DNA of 64,000 nt from Xanthobacteraceae bacterium (GCA_019746355.1 JAIESC010000007.1:140945-204944), one strand, 5' to 3'. Shown: positions 35,143 to 43,609, counted from the first letter of the stretch. Numbers and translations are program-made. The notes: generated from the sequence alone by a model not told the origin.

Positions 35143-35321
35143 GGGGATGTCTTAATTTTCCGCTGTGGCATGAGTAATTGTGTGTATTGCATTGATCCCT
35201 GGTTGCAGCGCATACCGCGAGTCGATGTAACGGAGACGAACGGGCTAGGAACGCCGCTTCAAGCCTTTCTGAGACTTATCTGATATAGCCGAACGGCGTG
35301 CCGCTTCGGGTTCTGTTTTCT

Positions 35322-36272
35322 TCATTGTTTTAGCTCCGTTCGGGTCGCTTCGATGGATCGATCTAATTCCTGCATCCACTGCTGGAAGTCGTTTCTTGAG
35401 CGATAGAAGTCTTCTCGTGCGCCCATAAGAACGTCGCCTAAGTTGGTTCCATCTCCGTCGCGCGCCTCGGGCGCAAATTTTCGATAGGCGCGCATGACCT
35501 TGGTGTATTGGTCAATCCCTCGAATGAACTGGCTTAAACGGTGCCTGCTTCGCGTAAGAAAATCGATTTCAGAGTGAAAGCTTAGATAGCGCTCGCGCGC
35601 CTGCTTCATGTCATCTTCGATTTTCTGGGTCTTCGATTTTAAATCCACCATCTTCACAATGAGAACATCTAGTTGGTCCCACGGCACGCCGCCAACGTTC
35701 TGGGTAATTTCCTGAGCATGCCGTGCCGCATCCATGCCGGGATGCTTGTATGCGGCCTCTATCGCGCTGAGCGCGTCAGCAACTTGCTCTCTGTCAGCCC
35801 GTGAATAGAAACGAGATGCCGCTAGTATGGATTTTCTTTCCGGCGGATCGGCGGCGAACCTTGGTTCCTGCGGCTTGGTGCTTGCGTCCGCTTTAACCGC
35901 CGCATCTGCTTGGCGAGGGGACGACGCGAAATAGCCAATTACGGCCACGCTTAATAGCAGCGCCCCTACGAGACCTATCGTCAATAGCAGCATCGGAACC
36001 AACCGCACCCTTGCACGCTCGATGCACTTACTAAGAATCGACTGCGGATTTTCACGCTGATCTCCGATGCTTTGGCCAACCCATTTGAGGAATTGAAACG
36101 CGGCAGCCAACAAACAAAGGGCGCTGACAACCCCGACTATTGCGATTAGTTCGGGGGGAATCGTGTACCCATTTTCTTTCAGCCACCACATTAATCCCGG
36201 CCCCCCGACGCCAACAGCGCCAGCACCTGGGGCTGATTTCGGGAACGGGTGAATGTCTGGACTTGCGGCCAT
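35322..36272 (-). CDS. membrane protein with long helical cytoplasmic/periplasmic domain, 316 aa
   Basis: Start ATG 36272 has GGAGG seven bases upstream. Two or three hydrophobic segments (LIAIVGVVSALCLLAAAF, about residues 42–59; VPMLLLTIGLVGALLLSVAV, about 91–110) are followed by a ~200-residue charged, mostly helical domain (KSKTQKIEDDMKQARERYLS is coiled-coil-like). No family is recognised. It is the first gene of the minus-strand island, 141 bases from the LexA box at 36414, and could be part of an SOS-responsive unit. Confidence 0.55.
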   Translation of the reverse strand: MAASPDIHPFPKSAPGAGAVGVGGPGLMWWLKENGYTIPPELIAIVGVVSALCLLAAAFQFLKWVGQSIGDQRENPQSILSKCIERARVRLVPMLLLTIGLVGALLLSVAVIGYFASSPRQADAAVKADASTKPQEPRFAADPPERKSILAASRFYSRADREQVADALSAIEAAYKHPGMDAARHAQEITQNVGGVPWDQLDVLIVKMVDLKSKTQKIEDDMKQARERYLSFHSEIDFLTRSRHRLSQFIRGIDQYTKVMRAYRKFAPEARDGDGTNLGDVLMGAREDFYRSRNDFQQWMQELDRSIEATRTELKQ

Positions 36273-36331
36273 GTGCCTGCCTCCGACCTAGGCCGATCCT
36301 AGGGCTTGTGGTGGCGCGCCGACATGTAGCC

Positions 36332-36364
36332 GATTCAAGGTAGGGGCAACGGGATTCCTGAATC
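36332..36364. promoter_or_regulatory. cluster of three GANTC (CcrM) sites in an inverted repeat
   Basis: GATTC at 36332, GATTC at 36353 and GAATC at 36360 fall within 33 bases, and the outer sites form the ends of an imperfect inverted repeat. GANTC is the CcrM methylation target read by GcrA in alphaproteobacteria. The cluster lies 60–92 bases upstream of the minus-strand membrane gene start. Confidence 0.55.
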
Positions 36365-36413
36365 ATTTGTGGGTACGCGTGGCGCCTAGGCGATGGGTTG
36401 ACTCCTACAAGAT

Positions 36414-36428
36414 GTTCTTTATTTGTTC
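36414..36428. promoter_or_regulatory. third perfect LexA box (target unclear)
   Basis: GTTC-TTTATTT-GTTC is, in reverse complement, one base different from the imuA box. On the plus strand TTGACT (36398–36403) lies upstream, but no good -10 follows; on the minus strand TCAACA and AATAAA are spaced by 17 bases with AATAAA inside the box. It could control the minus-strand membrane gene, a plus-strand transcript into the structured element, or both. Confidence 0.75.
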
Positions 36429-36909
36429 TTACATCCTGCTTGTTGAGGGGACGCCAACCGGAGGTGTCCATTTGGCAAGAAGCAGGAACGGCTCCCGCGC
36501 GCCAGGCTCACACGGCCGGGCTCTCGGGGCGCCTCGAACACCGCTTTACGGGCAATACGACTCGTGAGCAGGGAGCCTGCTGGACCACCGGTCGCCGGTT
36601 GCGAACTGGGAGGGCAAGCGCGGCCCGAGGCGTGTGGGGCTAGGCCTCACGAAAAGGCCGTGGTGGAGCGCCGAAAGGCGCGGGTCCCCCATCGCACGGG
36701 GACCCGGACACGCCCCGCAAGCGTGTCCCCGGGCCGCACGCAACGGCCCGGAAGGGGTCTAGCAAACCCCTGCGTCTTTCGGCGCTCCGCTCCCCTCGTT
36801 AGAGGGCGAGCAACGCGACGAACCTTTGCAAATCCCGGGCGCCGGCACGCCGCGGAAACGGGAGACCGCGCCCACGATGATGCGCAAGCCAACACAGGGC
36901 GAAACACCA
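36429..36909 (+). ncRNA. gene-free interval with a five-way-junction structured element (core 36663–36790)
   Basis: No convincing protein gene lies here. The core is a closed structure: outer stem 36663–36681 with 36772–36790 (about 19 pairs, a few G·U), enclosing four hairpins placed end to end. Hairpin A is 36682–36705, B 36706–36728, C 36729–36751 (8 bp each) and D 36753–36771 (6 bp). Loops B, C and D are seven bases of the form CNNGCAA; loop A is CATCGCAC. Only one base (36752) is unpaired at the junction. Smaller hairpins lie upstream at 36567–36581, 36587–36599 and 36643–36659. It could be a structured RNA, a leader of the 36910 gene, or a DNA palindrome element. Confidence 0.5.
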
Positions 36910-37566
36910 ATGGCCATCTTCAGCTATACGAATCTTTCGACTCAAGAGCACCCCGGCGTGCGTGCGCGCGTCGAGCAGAGTCGCAAGCGATTCCATTGCG
37001 ACCTCTTGCAGTTTTGGCGCCAGTGCAGACTTGGAAAATGCTGGCAGCGTCGTCGCTGCCTCGGCGATCCGCACGACTGCTTCAGCCGCCACCACGCCGC
37101 GATGCCGCGCAATCACGTGGCCTGGTTGCACGCCGACATCCTGTCGAGAACCACCGGCACCGGCACCGCGGAGCAGGCGCTTCGCGCTTTCGGCCTGTCG
37201 CTGCCCGATATTGTCCGGCAGGACGCCGGCGTATCTCGGCCGCAACAGACCGACGGCGCTTTGCCGACCATCGATTCTGCGCAGGAGGATTCGCGGCGCA
37301 CCCACGGCGAGGCCGGCATCCCTTCGCAATCGCCGTCTGAAATGCTTGCGGAGGTGAAGAAATTGCTCGGCGTGATCCTGACAAGCAAGCCTGAGCCGGA
37401 AGCCGCCAGCCCGGTCCCGTCACCTCAGGTCAATGCCGAAGCACCGGTTGTCATTCCAAAAAGCGAGAGCAGGGCAGCCGTCGAAGCATTCAATGAACGA
37501 GCCAGCAAGGGGATGGATTACAATGACCTGATGGCGAGGCTGCGTGCACTTGGCGCGTCGGTTTAG
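36910..37566 (+). CDS. hypothetical protein with Cys-rich N-terminal region, 218 aa
   Basis: Starting at ATG 36910 (AGGGCGA upstream), residues 20–50 hold a Cys/Arg/Trp-rich block (HCDLLQFWRQCRLGKCWQRR, then RCLGDPHDCF) that looks like a small metal-binding or nucleic-acid-binding motif found in many short Bradyrhizobiaceae proteins. The rest is disordered, Pro/Ser/Glu-rich, and ends with a helical segment (AAVEAFNERASKGMDYNDLM). No function can be given. It lies 119 bases downstream of the five-way-junction element. Confidence 0.5.
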   Translation: MAIFSYTNLSTQEHPGVRARVEQSRKRFHCDLLQFWRQCRLGKCWQRRRCLGDPHDCFSRHHAAMPRNHVAWLHADILSRTTGTGTAEQALRAFGLSLPDIVRQDAGVSRPQQTDGALPTIDSAQEDSRRTHGEAGIPSQSPSEMLAEVKKLLGVILTSKPEPEAASPVPSPQVNAEAPVVIPKSESRAAVEAFNERASKGMDYNDLMARLRALGASV

Positions 37567-37606
37567 GACGAAGACGATCGGGAGCGCGGGTGATACGGAC
37601 GCGAAC

Positions 37607-38665
37607 ATGAAACTCTCCCGCCGCCGTGTCATCGCCGGAAGCGGAGCCGCGCTTGCCGCAACGGGTGGAGTTGCCATGTGGAACAACTCGCGCATTCGGT
37701 ACTACGACGGCCCCGTGTCCGACCATTTCGACGGCGTGCGCTTCTTTGATCCCAATGGCGCGCCACCGAACAGCACGGTGCAACTGCTGCGTTTTCTGGC
37801 GACGCGCCAGCGCGCGCCCTGGCCGGCCTGGGTTGCGAACCCCTTCAGCGATCGTCCGCCGCGTCGCGTCGACGGCGCGGCGTGTCGCCTCTCGTTCGTC
37901 GGCCATGCGTCATGGCTGCTGCAGGCCGCGGGCTTGAACATCCTGATCGATCCGGTTTGGTCGCAGCGCGTCTCTCCGGTGTCGTTCGCGGGACCGACCC
38001 GCGTCAACGATCCGGGGATTGCGCTCGACGCATTGCCGCCGATCGACGCGGTGTTGGTATCGCACTGCCACTACGATCATCTCGACGTACCGACGCTGTC
38101 TGCGCTGGCAAGCCACCGCGCGCGCCTGGTGATGCCGCTCGGCAACGACACCGTTGCGCGCGCACAGGATCCGGGCATCCGCGCCGAGACGCACGACTGG
38201 GGCGCCCGCATCGTGTTGAGCCGTGACGTTGCGGTGACGCTGATCCCGATGCGGCACTGGTCGGCGCGCGGCGTGACCGATCGCAACAAGGCCCTGTGGG
38301 CGGCGTTTGTGATCGAAACGCCCGCCGGGCGCATCTATCATGTGGCGGATTCTGGCTACGGCAACGGCCACCACTTCCGCATGGCGCGCGAACGCTACGG
38401 TCCGTTCCGGCTCGCCATCCTGCCGATCGGGGCCTACGAGCCGCGCTGGTTCATGCGCGAGCAGCATATGAACCCGGATGAGGCCGTGCTGGCCTTCGCC
38501 GATTGCGGCGCGGAGCTGGCGCTGGGACACCATTTCGGCACCTTCCAGCTCACCGACGAGGCGATCGACGCGCCGACGCTCGCGCTTGCCGCGGCGCGCG
38601 CCAGGGCCGGTCTCGCCGCCGACCGTTTCCGGACACTGCAGCCCGGCGAAGTCTGGGAGCTGTAG
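37607..38665 (+). CDS. Tat-exported metallo-beta-lactamase-fold hydrolase
   Basis: This 352-aa zinc-dependent hydrolase belongs to the UlaG/NAPE-PLD-like branch. The N-terminus MKLSRRRVIAGSGAALAATG is a twin-arginine signal. The metal motif is SHCHYDHLD (HxHxDH), with further ligands in HVADSGYG and LGHHFGTF. The insert WSARGVTDRNKALWAAFVIE is typical of the N-acyl-phosphatidylethanolamine phospholipase D-like group. The likely role is hydrolysis of a phosphodiester or lipid in the periplasm; the substrate is unknown. Confidence 0.8.
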   Translation: MKLSRRRVIAGSGAALAATGGVAMWNNSRIRYYDGPVSDHFDGVRFFDPNGAPPNSTVQLLRFLATRQRAPWPAWVANPFSDRPPRRVDGAACRLSFVGHASWLLQAAGLNILIDPVWSQRVSPVSFAGPTRVNDPGIALDALPPIDAVLVSHCHYDHLDVPTLSALASHRARLVMPLGNDTVARAQDPGIRAETHDWGARIVLSRDVAVTLIPMRHWSARGVTDRNKALWAAFVIETPAGRIYHVADSGYGNGHHFRMARERYGPFRLAILPIGAYEPRWFMREQHMNPDEAVLAFADCGAELALGHHFGTFQLTDEAIDAPTLALAAARARAGLAADRFRTLQPGEVWEL

Positions 38666-38690
38666 CGGCATGGCGAGCGGTTTTCGCGGC

Positions 38691-38783
38691 GTAGGATGGG
38701 CAAAGCCGCGTCAGCGGCGTGCCCACGCATTCTTGCTCGAAGCGAAGACGGGGGCGCGGCGCTTCGCGCCTTCGCCCACCTAC
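38691..38783. repeat. palindromic intergenic repeat (GTAGGATGGGCAAAG family)
   Basis: The element begins GTAGGATGGGC and ends GCCCACCTAC, an imperfect inverted pair, with inner complementary stretches (CGCGTCAGCGGCG, GCGCGGCGCTTCGCGCC). It lies between the convergent metallo-hydrolase and alpha/beta-hydrolase genes. Similar sequences are common between genes in Rhizobiales. Confidence 0.7.
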
Positions 38784-38799
38784 AATTTTCGATGAACAG

Positions 38800-39987
38800 C
38801 TACGTCCCGGGCTTCAACACATCAGCCGCCCAGTCCCACATGAAGTTCGTGCCGATGGTCACGTTGTCCACCTGGCAATGATGGAAGCCGCCTTCCTCGC
38901 GCGTGAACACCTTCAAAAGCTTCTGTTTCGAGCCGACCGCTGCAAAGCACTTCTCGGCGATGGCGAGCGGGATCTGCTCATCGCCCGCGCCGTGCACCAG
39001 CAGGAACGGGCACTGCATCTTCTGCACGATGCCGTCGAGCCGGAAGCCTTCGAGGATCTTCATCGCCGCGTCGCGGGTCTTCACCCCGAAGATCCACATC
39101 AGGTGCTCCGGCGGCACCGACAGCGACGGCACCTTGCCCGAGTCGAGCAATTCGAACCGCCGCTTCCAGGTGTCGTGATAGTCCCACTGCGCGCCCCAGG
39201 CGATGCAGCAGGCGTAGCGCGGCTCGAGCGAGGCCGCGCGCGGCGCGTAATAGCCGCCGAGCGAAATCGCCATCACGCCGACGCGCTTCGCATCGACCTC
39301 CTTGCGGCCGGCGAGATAGTCGTAGGCCGCCGTGCCGTATTTCTCGGTCTCGGCGATCAGCGGCAGGTCACGGAAGCGCACGCTCTCGCCGTTGCCCGGC
39401 CCGTCGACGATCAGGCAGGCGATGCCGCGCGCGACGAGATCCGGGACGCCCTTGAAGTATTGAATCTCCTTGGTGATGTCGAAGCCGTCGAAGAACACCA
39501 TCGCCGGCGCGGGCTTGTTTCCGGCCACCTCCGGCGCGGGATGCACGAACAGCGCCGGCAGCTTCTTGTCGCCGTAGGGAATTTCGACAGATTCGATATG
39601 CGGCCGCTTCAGCATCGCCGCGCCATCGGCAAACGCCTTGACCGCCTTCTTGTACGCCGCGGGCGAGCGCGGCCCGTGCTGCAGGAAGCGTTCGCCGATC
39701 TGGATGTAGTGCGCGGCGCGCATCAGGCAGGCTGCGGCCGTGAGCCGGTGGCCCTTCTTCTCCGCCTCGCGTCCGCGCGCCTCGACGATGTCGCCCATGC
39801 GCGCCCATTCCTCGAACCAGGCATTGTCGTCGCCGACCTTGTCCTTCAGCGCGCGGCCGATGCGGTTGATCTCGTCGATCTCCGCGCCGCCCCATGGCGC
39901 GGCGGAGAGGCACAGCAGCAGGCCCATCGACCAGCGGTAGTTGGTGGGGAAATAGATGAAGGCCGGATCGTTGGCTCGGTCGCTCAC
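38800..39987 (-). CDS. alpha/beta hydrolase (FrsA/DHPON-hydrolase-like)
   Basis: This 395-aa serine-type hydrolase carries the N-terminal helical lid of the 2,6-dihydropseudooxynicotine hydrolase/FrsA group. GTG 39987 is chosen because GAGGAAAC lies just upstream; an ATG start 36 codons earlier overlaps the divergent promoter region. The oxyanion segment MVFFDGFDITKE, the nucleophile elbow VMAISLGGYYAPRA and the C-terminal LLVHGAGDEQIP (acid) and GGFHHCQ (His) are visible. It is divergent from the ubiD-like gene with a 106-bp shared promoter region, which suggests co-regulation in a catabolic cluster. Confidence 0.8.
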   Translation of the reverse strand: MSDRANDPAFIYFPTNYRWSMGLLLCLSAAPWGGAEIDEINRIGRALKDKVGDDNAWFEEWARMGDIVEARGREAEKKGHRLTAAACLMRAAHYIQIGERFLQHGPRSPAAYKKAVKAFADGAAMLKRPHIESVEIPYGDKKLPALFVHPAPEVAGNKPAPAMVFFDGFDITKEIQYFKGVPDLVARGIACLIVDGPGNGESVRFRDLPLIAETEKYGTAAYDYLAGRKEVDAKRVGVMAISLGGYYAPRAASLEPRYACCIAWGAQWDYHDTWKRRFELLDSGKVPSLSVPPEHLMWIFGVKTRDAAMKILEGFRLDGIVQKMQCPFLLVHGAGDEQIPLAIAEKCFAAVGSKQKLLKVFTREEGGFHHCQVDNVTIGTNFMWDWAADVLKPGT

Positions 39988-40093
39988 GTTTCCTCGCTGA
40001 GATTTTCTGGTCCGCGGAACGCGTCCGCATTTCAGGCCAGCTTGGTTTCCGATCGTGCTACGGTCAACCCAATAACAACGAGACATCGCAGCC

Positions 40094-41755
40094 ATGCGCG
40101 ATCAGCCCGCATCGTCCATCCCCGCGTCGCGGTCCGGCCGTCCGCGGCTCGACCTGCAGCAGCATCTCGCCGATCTCGAAGCCGCGGGGCTGCTCACGCG
40201 CATCGAGAAGCCGATCAACAAGGACACCGAGCTTGGGCCGCTGGTGCGCTGGCAGTTCATCGGCGGCGTGCCGGAGGACGAGCGCCGCGCCTTCCTGTTC
40301 ACCAACGTCACCGACTCCAAGGGCCGCAAGTACGACATGCCGGTGGTGGTCGGCGCGCTGGCATCGTCGCCCGCGATCTATGCCATGGGCATGGGCCGCG
40401 CGGTGGACGAGATCGGCGACGCCTGGATGCAGGCCATCGCCCATCCGATCCCGCCGGTGCTGACCAACAACGCGCCGTGCCAGGAGGTGGTCGTCACCGG
40501 CGAGGCGCTGCGCAGCGAAGGCGTGAAGCGGTTGCCGGTGCCGGTGTCGACGCCGGGGTTCGATGCCGCGCCCTATCTCACCGCAACGCTCTGCGTCACC
40601 CGCGATCCGGACAGCGGCGTGCAGAACTTCGGCACCTACCGCGTGGGTCTCAAGGCCGCCGACCGGATGGCGGTGCGGATGGTCGCGCGTGAGGCGACCG
40701 GGGCGGGCGGCTTTCTGCACTGGCTGAAATATCGCGATCGCAAGCAGAAGATGCCGATCGCGATCGTCGTCGGGGCCGCGCCCATCGTCATGTTCACCGG
40801 CCCGCAGAAGCTCGCCGTCGACATGGACGAGATGGCGGTGGCCGGAGGTGCTGCCGGCGAGGCGATCCGCATGACCCGCTGCCGGACGATCGACCTCGAA
40901 GTGCCGGCAGACTCGGAAATCGTGGTCGAGGGCCTGATCGATCCGGATGTGCTCGAGCCCGAAGCGCCGTTCGGCGAGAGCAACGGCTATGTCGCGCTCG
41001 AAGCCTACAACATGCCGATCGAGGTCACGGCCATCACCCACAAGGCCAAGCCGGTCTTCACCCAGATCATCAGCCAGGTGACGCCGAGCGAGTCGAGCGT
41101 CATCAAGAAGGTCGCCTACGAGCCGCTGTTCCTTTCTCACCTCAAGACCAATCTCGGCATCAAGGGCATCCGCCGCGTCGTCATGCACGAGCGGCTGACC
41201 AATCTTCGCCCGGTGATCTTTCTGCAATTCGCAGCCGGCGCGCCGCGCACCGAGGTGTGGCGCGGCCTTTCGGGCGCGTCCACCTTGCAATCGAACTGCG
41301 GCAAGATCGTCATCGCGGTGAGCGAGGACATCGACCCGAGCAGCATGGACGCGGTGCTGTGGTCGCTCGCCTACCGCACCAATCCGGTCGACGACATGCA
41401 GATCGTTCCCTGGCGCGGCGGCGTGCAGGGCGCGCAATATGCCGGCAACAAGACCGACTCGGGCCTCCTGGTCGACGCCACGCGCAAGCGCGCCATGCCG
41501 CCGCTCGCGCTGCCGACCAAACCCTACATGGAGCATGCCCGCGCGCTGTGGGACGAATTGGGCCTGCCCGCGCTCAACGTGCAGGCGCCCTGGCACGGCT
41601 ACACGCTCGACGACTGGACCGACACCTGGGAAACCTACGCGCGGCGCACCGCCGCGGGCGACTGGGAGGAAACCGGCCGCGAGACATTGAGGCGCCAGCG
41701 CCGCGGATTGCTGCCGGAGACACCGGTGCGGCCGGGTCAGGACAAAGACGAGTAA
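40094..41755 (+). CDS. UbiD family (prenylated-FMN) decarboxylase
   Basis: This 553-aa enzyme of the UbiD superfamily catalyses reversible (de)carboxylation of aromatic or unsaturated acids with prenylated FMN. The substrate/cofactor region TLCVTRDPDSGVQNFGTYRV, the catalytic Glu/Arg region and EAPFGESNGY (the E-x-x-x-G-E signature) are visible, with EIVVEGLIDPDV before it. The length fits phenylphosphate/phenol- and protocatechuate-type members, longer than housekeeping UbiD. No UbiX-like prenyltransferase is in the window. It opens a plus-strand series with CMD and Rieske oxygenase genes. Confidence 0.85.
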   Translation: MRDQPASSIPASRSGRPRLDLQQHLADLEAAGLLTRIEKPINKDTELGPLVRWQFIGGVPEDERRAFLFTNVTDSKGRKYDMPVVVGALASSPAIYAMGMGRAVDEIGDAWMQAIAHPIPPVLTNNAPCQEVVVTGEALRSEGVKRLPVPVSTPGFDAAPYLTATLCVTRDPDSGVQNFGTYRVGLKAADRMAVRMVAREATGAGGFLHWLKYRDRKQKMPIAIVVGAAPIVMFTGPQKLAVDMDEMAVAGGAAGEAIRMTRCRTIDLEVPADSEIVVEGLIDPDVLEPEAPFGESNGYVALEAYNMPIEVTAITHKAKPVFTQIISQVTPSESSVIKKVAYEPLFLSHLKTNLGIKGIRRVVMHERLTNLRPVIFLQFAAGAPRTEVWRGLSGASTLQSNCGKIVIAVSEDIDPSSMDAVLWSLAYRTNPVDDMQIVPWRGGVQGAQYAGNKTDSGLLVDATRKRAMPPLALPTKPYMEHARALWDELGLPALNVQAPWHGYTLDDWTDTWETYARRTAAGDWEETGRETLRRQRRGLLPETPVRPGQDKDE

Positions 41756-41786
41756 GCGTGCGGATATTCACCCGATTTCCGAAGCA

Positions 41787-41876
41787 CTGGATGCCCCGCT
41801 TTCGCGGGGCATGACACCTGTGCCATGGCGGCATGTTGCGCACGGCTGTCATCGCCCGCGAAGGCGGGCGATCCAG
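41787..41876. repeat. double-hairpin intergenic repeat, copy B (inverted relative to 22290–22380)
   Basis: This element carries the same two 9-bp hairpins as copy A but in reverse order and orientation, again closed by CTGGAT and ATCCAG. The central 25–30 bases differ. It lies between ubiD and the CMD gene and may act as a transcript stabiliser or partial terminator. Confidence 0.8.
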
Positions 41877-41925
41877 TCTCACCGGTGACAGGTCAAAGAG
41901 TCGTTCGTTAGAAGGACAGAAATAG

Positions 41926-42474
41926 ATGGGACGCGTTCCCTACCTCGACAAATCCGACCTGCCTCTCGAGCTTCACGACGTTCTCGCGCGACCGATCGCG
42001 CTCAACCGGGCGATGGCGAACAGCCCGTATGCATCGCGCGCCATGAACGGGCTTGCGACCTACATCCGCCACCAGAGCAAGCTTGATCCGCGGCTGCGCG
42101 AGCTTGCCATCCTGCAGGTCGGCTACCTTGCCAGGTCGCCCTACGAATACTCGCATCATGTCAAGATCGGCCGCGAGTTCGGCGTCACCGACGATGATAT
42201 CCGCGCCATCGGCGAGGAAACCGCCGGCCGTCCGACCAAACTGGATACCTTGTCGAAGACTGTGCTCCGCGCCGCGCGCGAGATGACCGACGGCCTCGCC
42301 ATGTCGGACGCAACCTTCGCCGCGCTGGAAAAGGCGCTGGACCGCGAGCAGGTCGTCGATCTCACGCTCGCCATCGCGTTTTACAACGCCGTGGTCCGGC
42401 TTCTCGCCACGTTGCAGATCGATGTCGAGCCGGAATACCAGCCCTATCTGGAACAGCATCCGTTGCCGCGCTAG
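41926..42474 (+). CDS. carboxymuconolactone decarboxylase (CMD) family protein
   Basis: This 182-aa all-helical protein of the AhpD/CMD fold has LRELAILQVGYLARSPYEYS and HHVKIGREFGVTDDDI, the CMD core in which the CxxC of AhpD is replaced by a S-P-Y-E-Y-S-H-H stretch. It therefore fits a gamma-carboxymuconolactone-decarboxylase-like role rather than a peroxidase one. It lies between the UbiD and Rieske oxygenase genes, consistent with aromatic ring degradation; the exact substrate is unknown. Confidence 0.8.
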   Translation: MGRVPYLDKSDLPLELHDVLARPIALNRAMANSPYASRAMNGLATYIRHQSKLDPRLRELAILQVGYLARSPYEYSHHVKIGREFGVTDDDIRAIGEETAGRPTKLDTLSKTVLRAAREMTDGLAMSDATFAALEKALDREQVVDLTLAIAFYNAVVRLLATLQIDVEPEYQPYLEQHPLPR

Positions 42475-42510
42475 GCTGCCCCGCTCTGGTCGGCAGCACG
42501 GAGGCTAGGC

Positions 42511-43530
42511 ATGTTCCTGCGCAACGGCTGGTATTCGGCGATCTGGTCGCACGAGCTCAAGGACAAGCCGGTCGGCAAGACCTTCCTCAATGAGAAGGTC
42601 GTGCTGTTCCGCAACGACCGCGGCCAGGTCGGTGCGCTCGAAGATTGCTGCTGCCATCGCGCCGCGCCATTGTCGCTCGGCGAGGTCAGCGGCGCGACGC
42701 TCGCCTGCGGCTATCACGGCCTGAAGTTCGACGTGAACGGAAAATGCGTCGAGGTGCCCGGCCAGAGCGAGGTGCCCGCGGGCGCCAAGGTGCGCAGCTA
42801 TCCGGTGCACGAGAAGAACAACGTGGTCTGGATCTGGATGGGCGAGGCGACCAAGGCCGACACCGCGAAAATTCCCGACATGCCGTGGCTGTCCGATCCG
42901 AAATGGGCGACGACGCCGGGCAATCTCTACGTCAAGACCAACTATCAGTTCATCATCGACAACCTGCTCGATCTCACCCACGTCACCTATGTGCACAAGA
43001 AGACGCTCGCCGGCGATCCGCGCGAGGCGACCACGCCGACCAGGACCGAGCGGCTGAACGACGGCGTCCGCGTCGGCCGCTGGATGATCGATTTTGTGCC
43101 GCCGCCGCTGTTTGCCAGGGCCGGCAACTTCACCACCAACGTCGACCGCTGGCAGCACGTCACCTGGCATCCGCCGGGCATCGTCTATCTCGACGTCGGC
43201 TGCGCCACGACCGGCACCGGCGCGCCGCAGGGCGACCGCAGCCAGGGCATCTCGATCTGGTCGAGCCACCTGATCACGCCCGAGACCGAGCATTCCAGCC
43301 ACTACATGTTCTGCTTCGCCCGCGACTTTAAAGTCGACGATCCCGAAATGTCGAAGCTGCTCTACGAGGGATCGAAGGCCACGTTCACCGAGGACGCGGA
43401 CATGCTCGAAGCGGTGCAGTCCAACCGGACTGGCGGATCGCTCGATGGGCTTATCCACATCACCGCCGACGCAGCGCAGCTGCAGGCGCGGCGGATGCTG
43501 AACGCGATGATCGGCGCGGAGCAGGCCTAA
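42511..43530 (+). CDS. Rieske non-heme iron oxygenase, alpha subunit (VanA-like)
   Basis: This 339-aa ring-hydroxylating or O-demethylating oxygenase has an N-terminal Rieske domain with the 2Fe-2S ligands C47-x-H49 and C66-x2-H69. Its C-terminal catalytic domain has the mononuclear iron site starting NLLDLTHVTYVH (H157, H162). The size and the IWSHELKDKPVGKTFLNEKV opening match vanillate-demethylase-type oxygenases. The partner reductase is not adjacent. It is 36 bases from the CMD gene and likely in one operon. Confidence 0.88.
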   Translation: MFLRNGWYSAIWSHELKDKPVGKTFLNEKVVLFRNDRGQVGALEDCCCHRAAPLSLGEVSGATLACGYHGLKFDVNGKCVEVPGQSEVPAGAKVRSYPVHEKNNVVWIWMGEATKADTAKIPDMPWLSDPKWATTPGNLYVKTNYQFIIDNLLDLTHVTYVHKKTLAGDPREATTPTRTERLNDGVRVGRWMIDFVPPPLFARAGNFTTNVDRWQHVTWHPPGIVYLDVGCATTGTGAPQGDRSQGISIWSSHLITPETEHSSHYMFCFARDFKVDDPEMSKLLYEGSKATFTEDADMLEAVQSNRTGGSLDGLIHITADAAQLQARRMLNAMIGAEQA

Positions 43531-43609
43531 AGCTCCGCAACGAAAGATGCGCCAAGCCAGATGCACCAAGCCGCGGCGATGACACGCGGCAGGCGCGGGG
43601 AGGTAGACG

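Noticed and set aside
36332..36364. tRNA T-arm-like GATTC sequences
   Set aside because: No complete cloverleaf can be drawn; the sites are better explained as GANTC motifs.
36682..36771. Tandem hairpins that superficially look like a short CRISPR array
   Set aside because: The stems differ in sequence from unit to unit, there are no spacers, and no cas genes are near; the similarity is structural, not direct repetition.
36414..36909. Retron non-coding RNA
   Set aside because: No reverse transcriptase gene lies nearby and there is no msr/msd arrangement.
36564..37340. 258-residue open frame across the structured element
   Set aside because: Its first half is the five-way junction and its second half overlaps the better-supported 36910 gene in another frame; composition is Arg/Pro-rich as expected for a GC-rich shadow.
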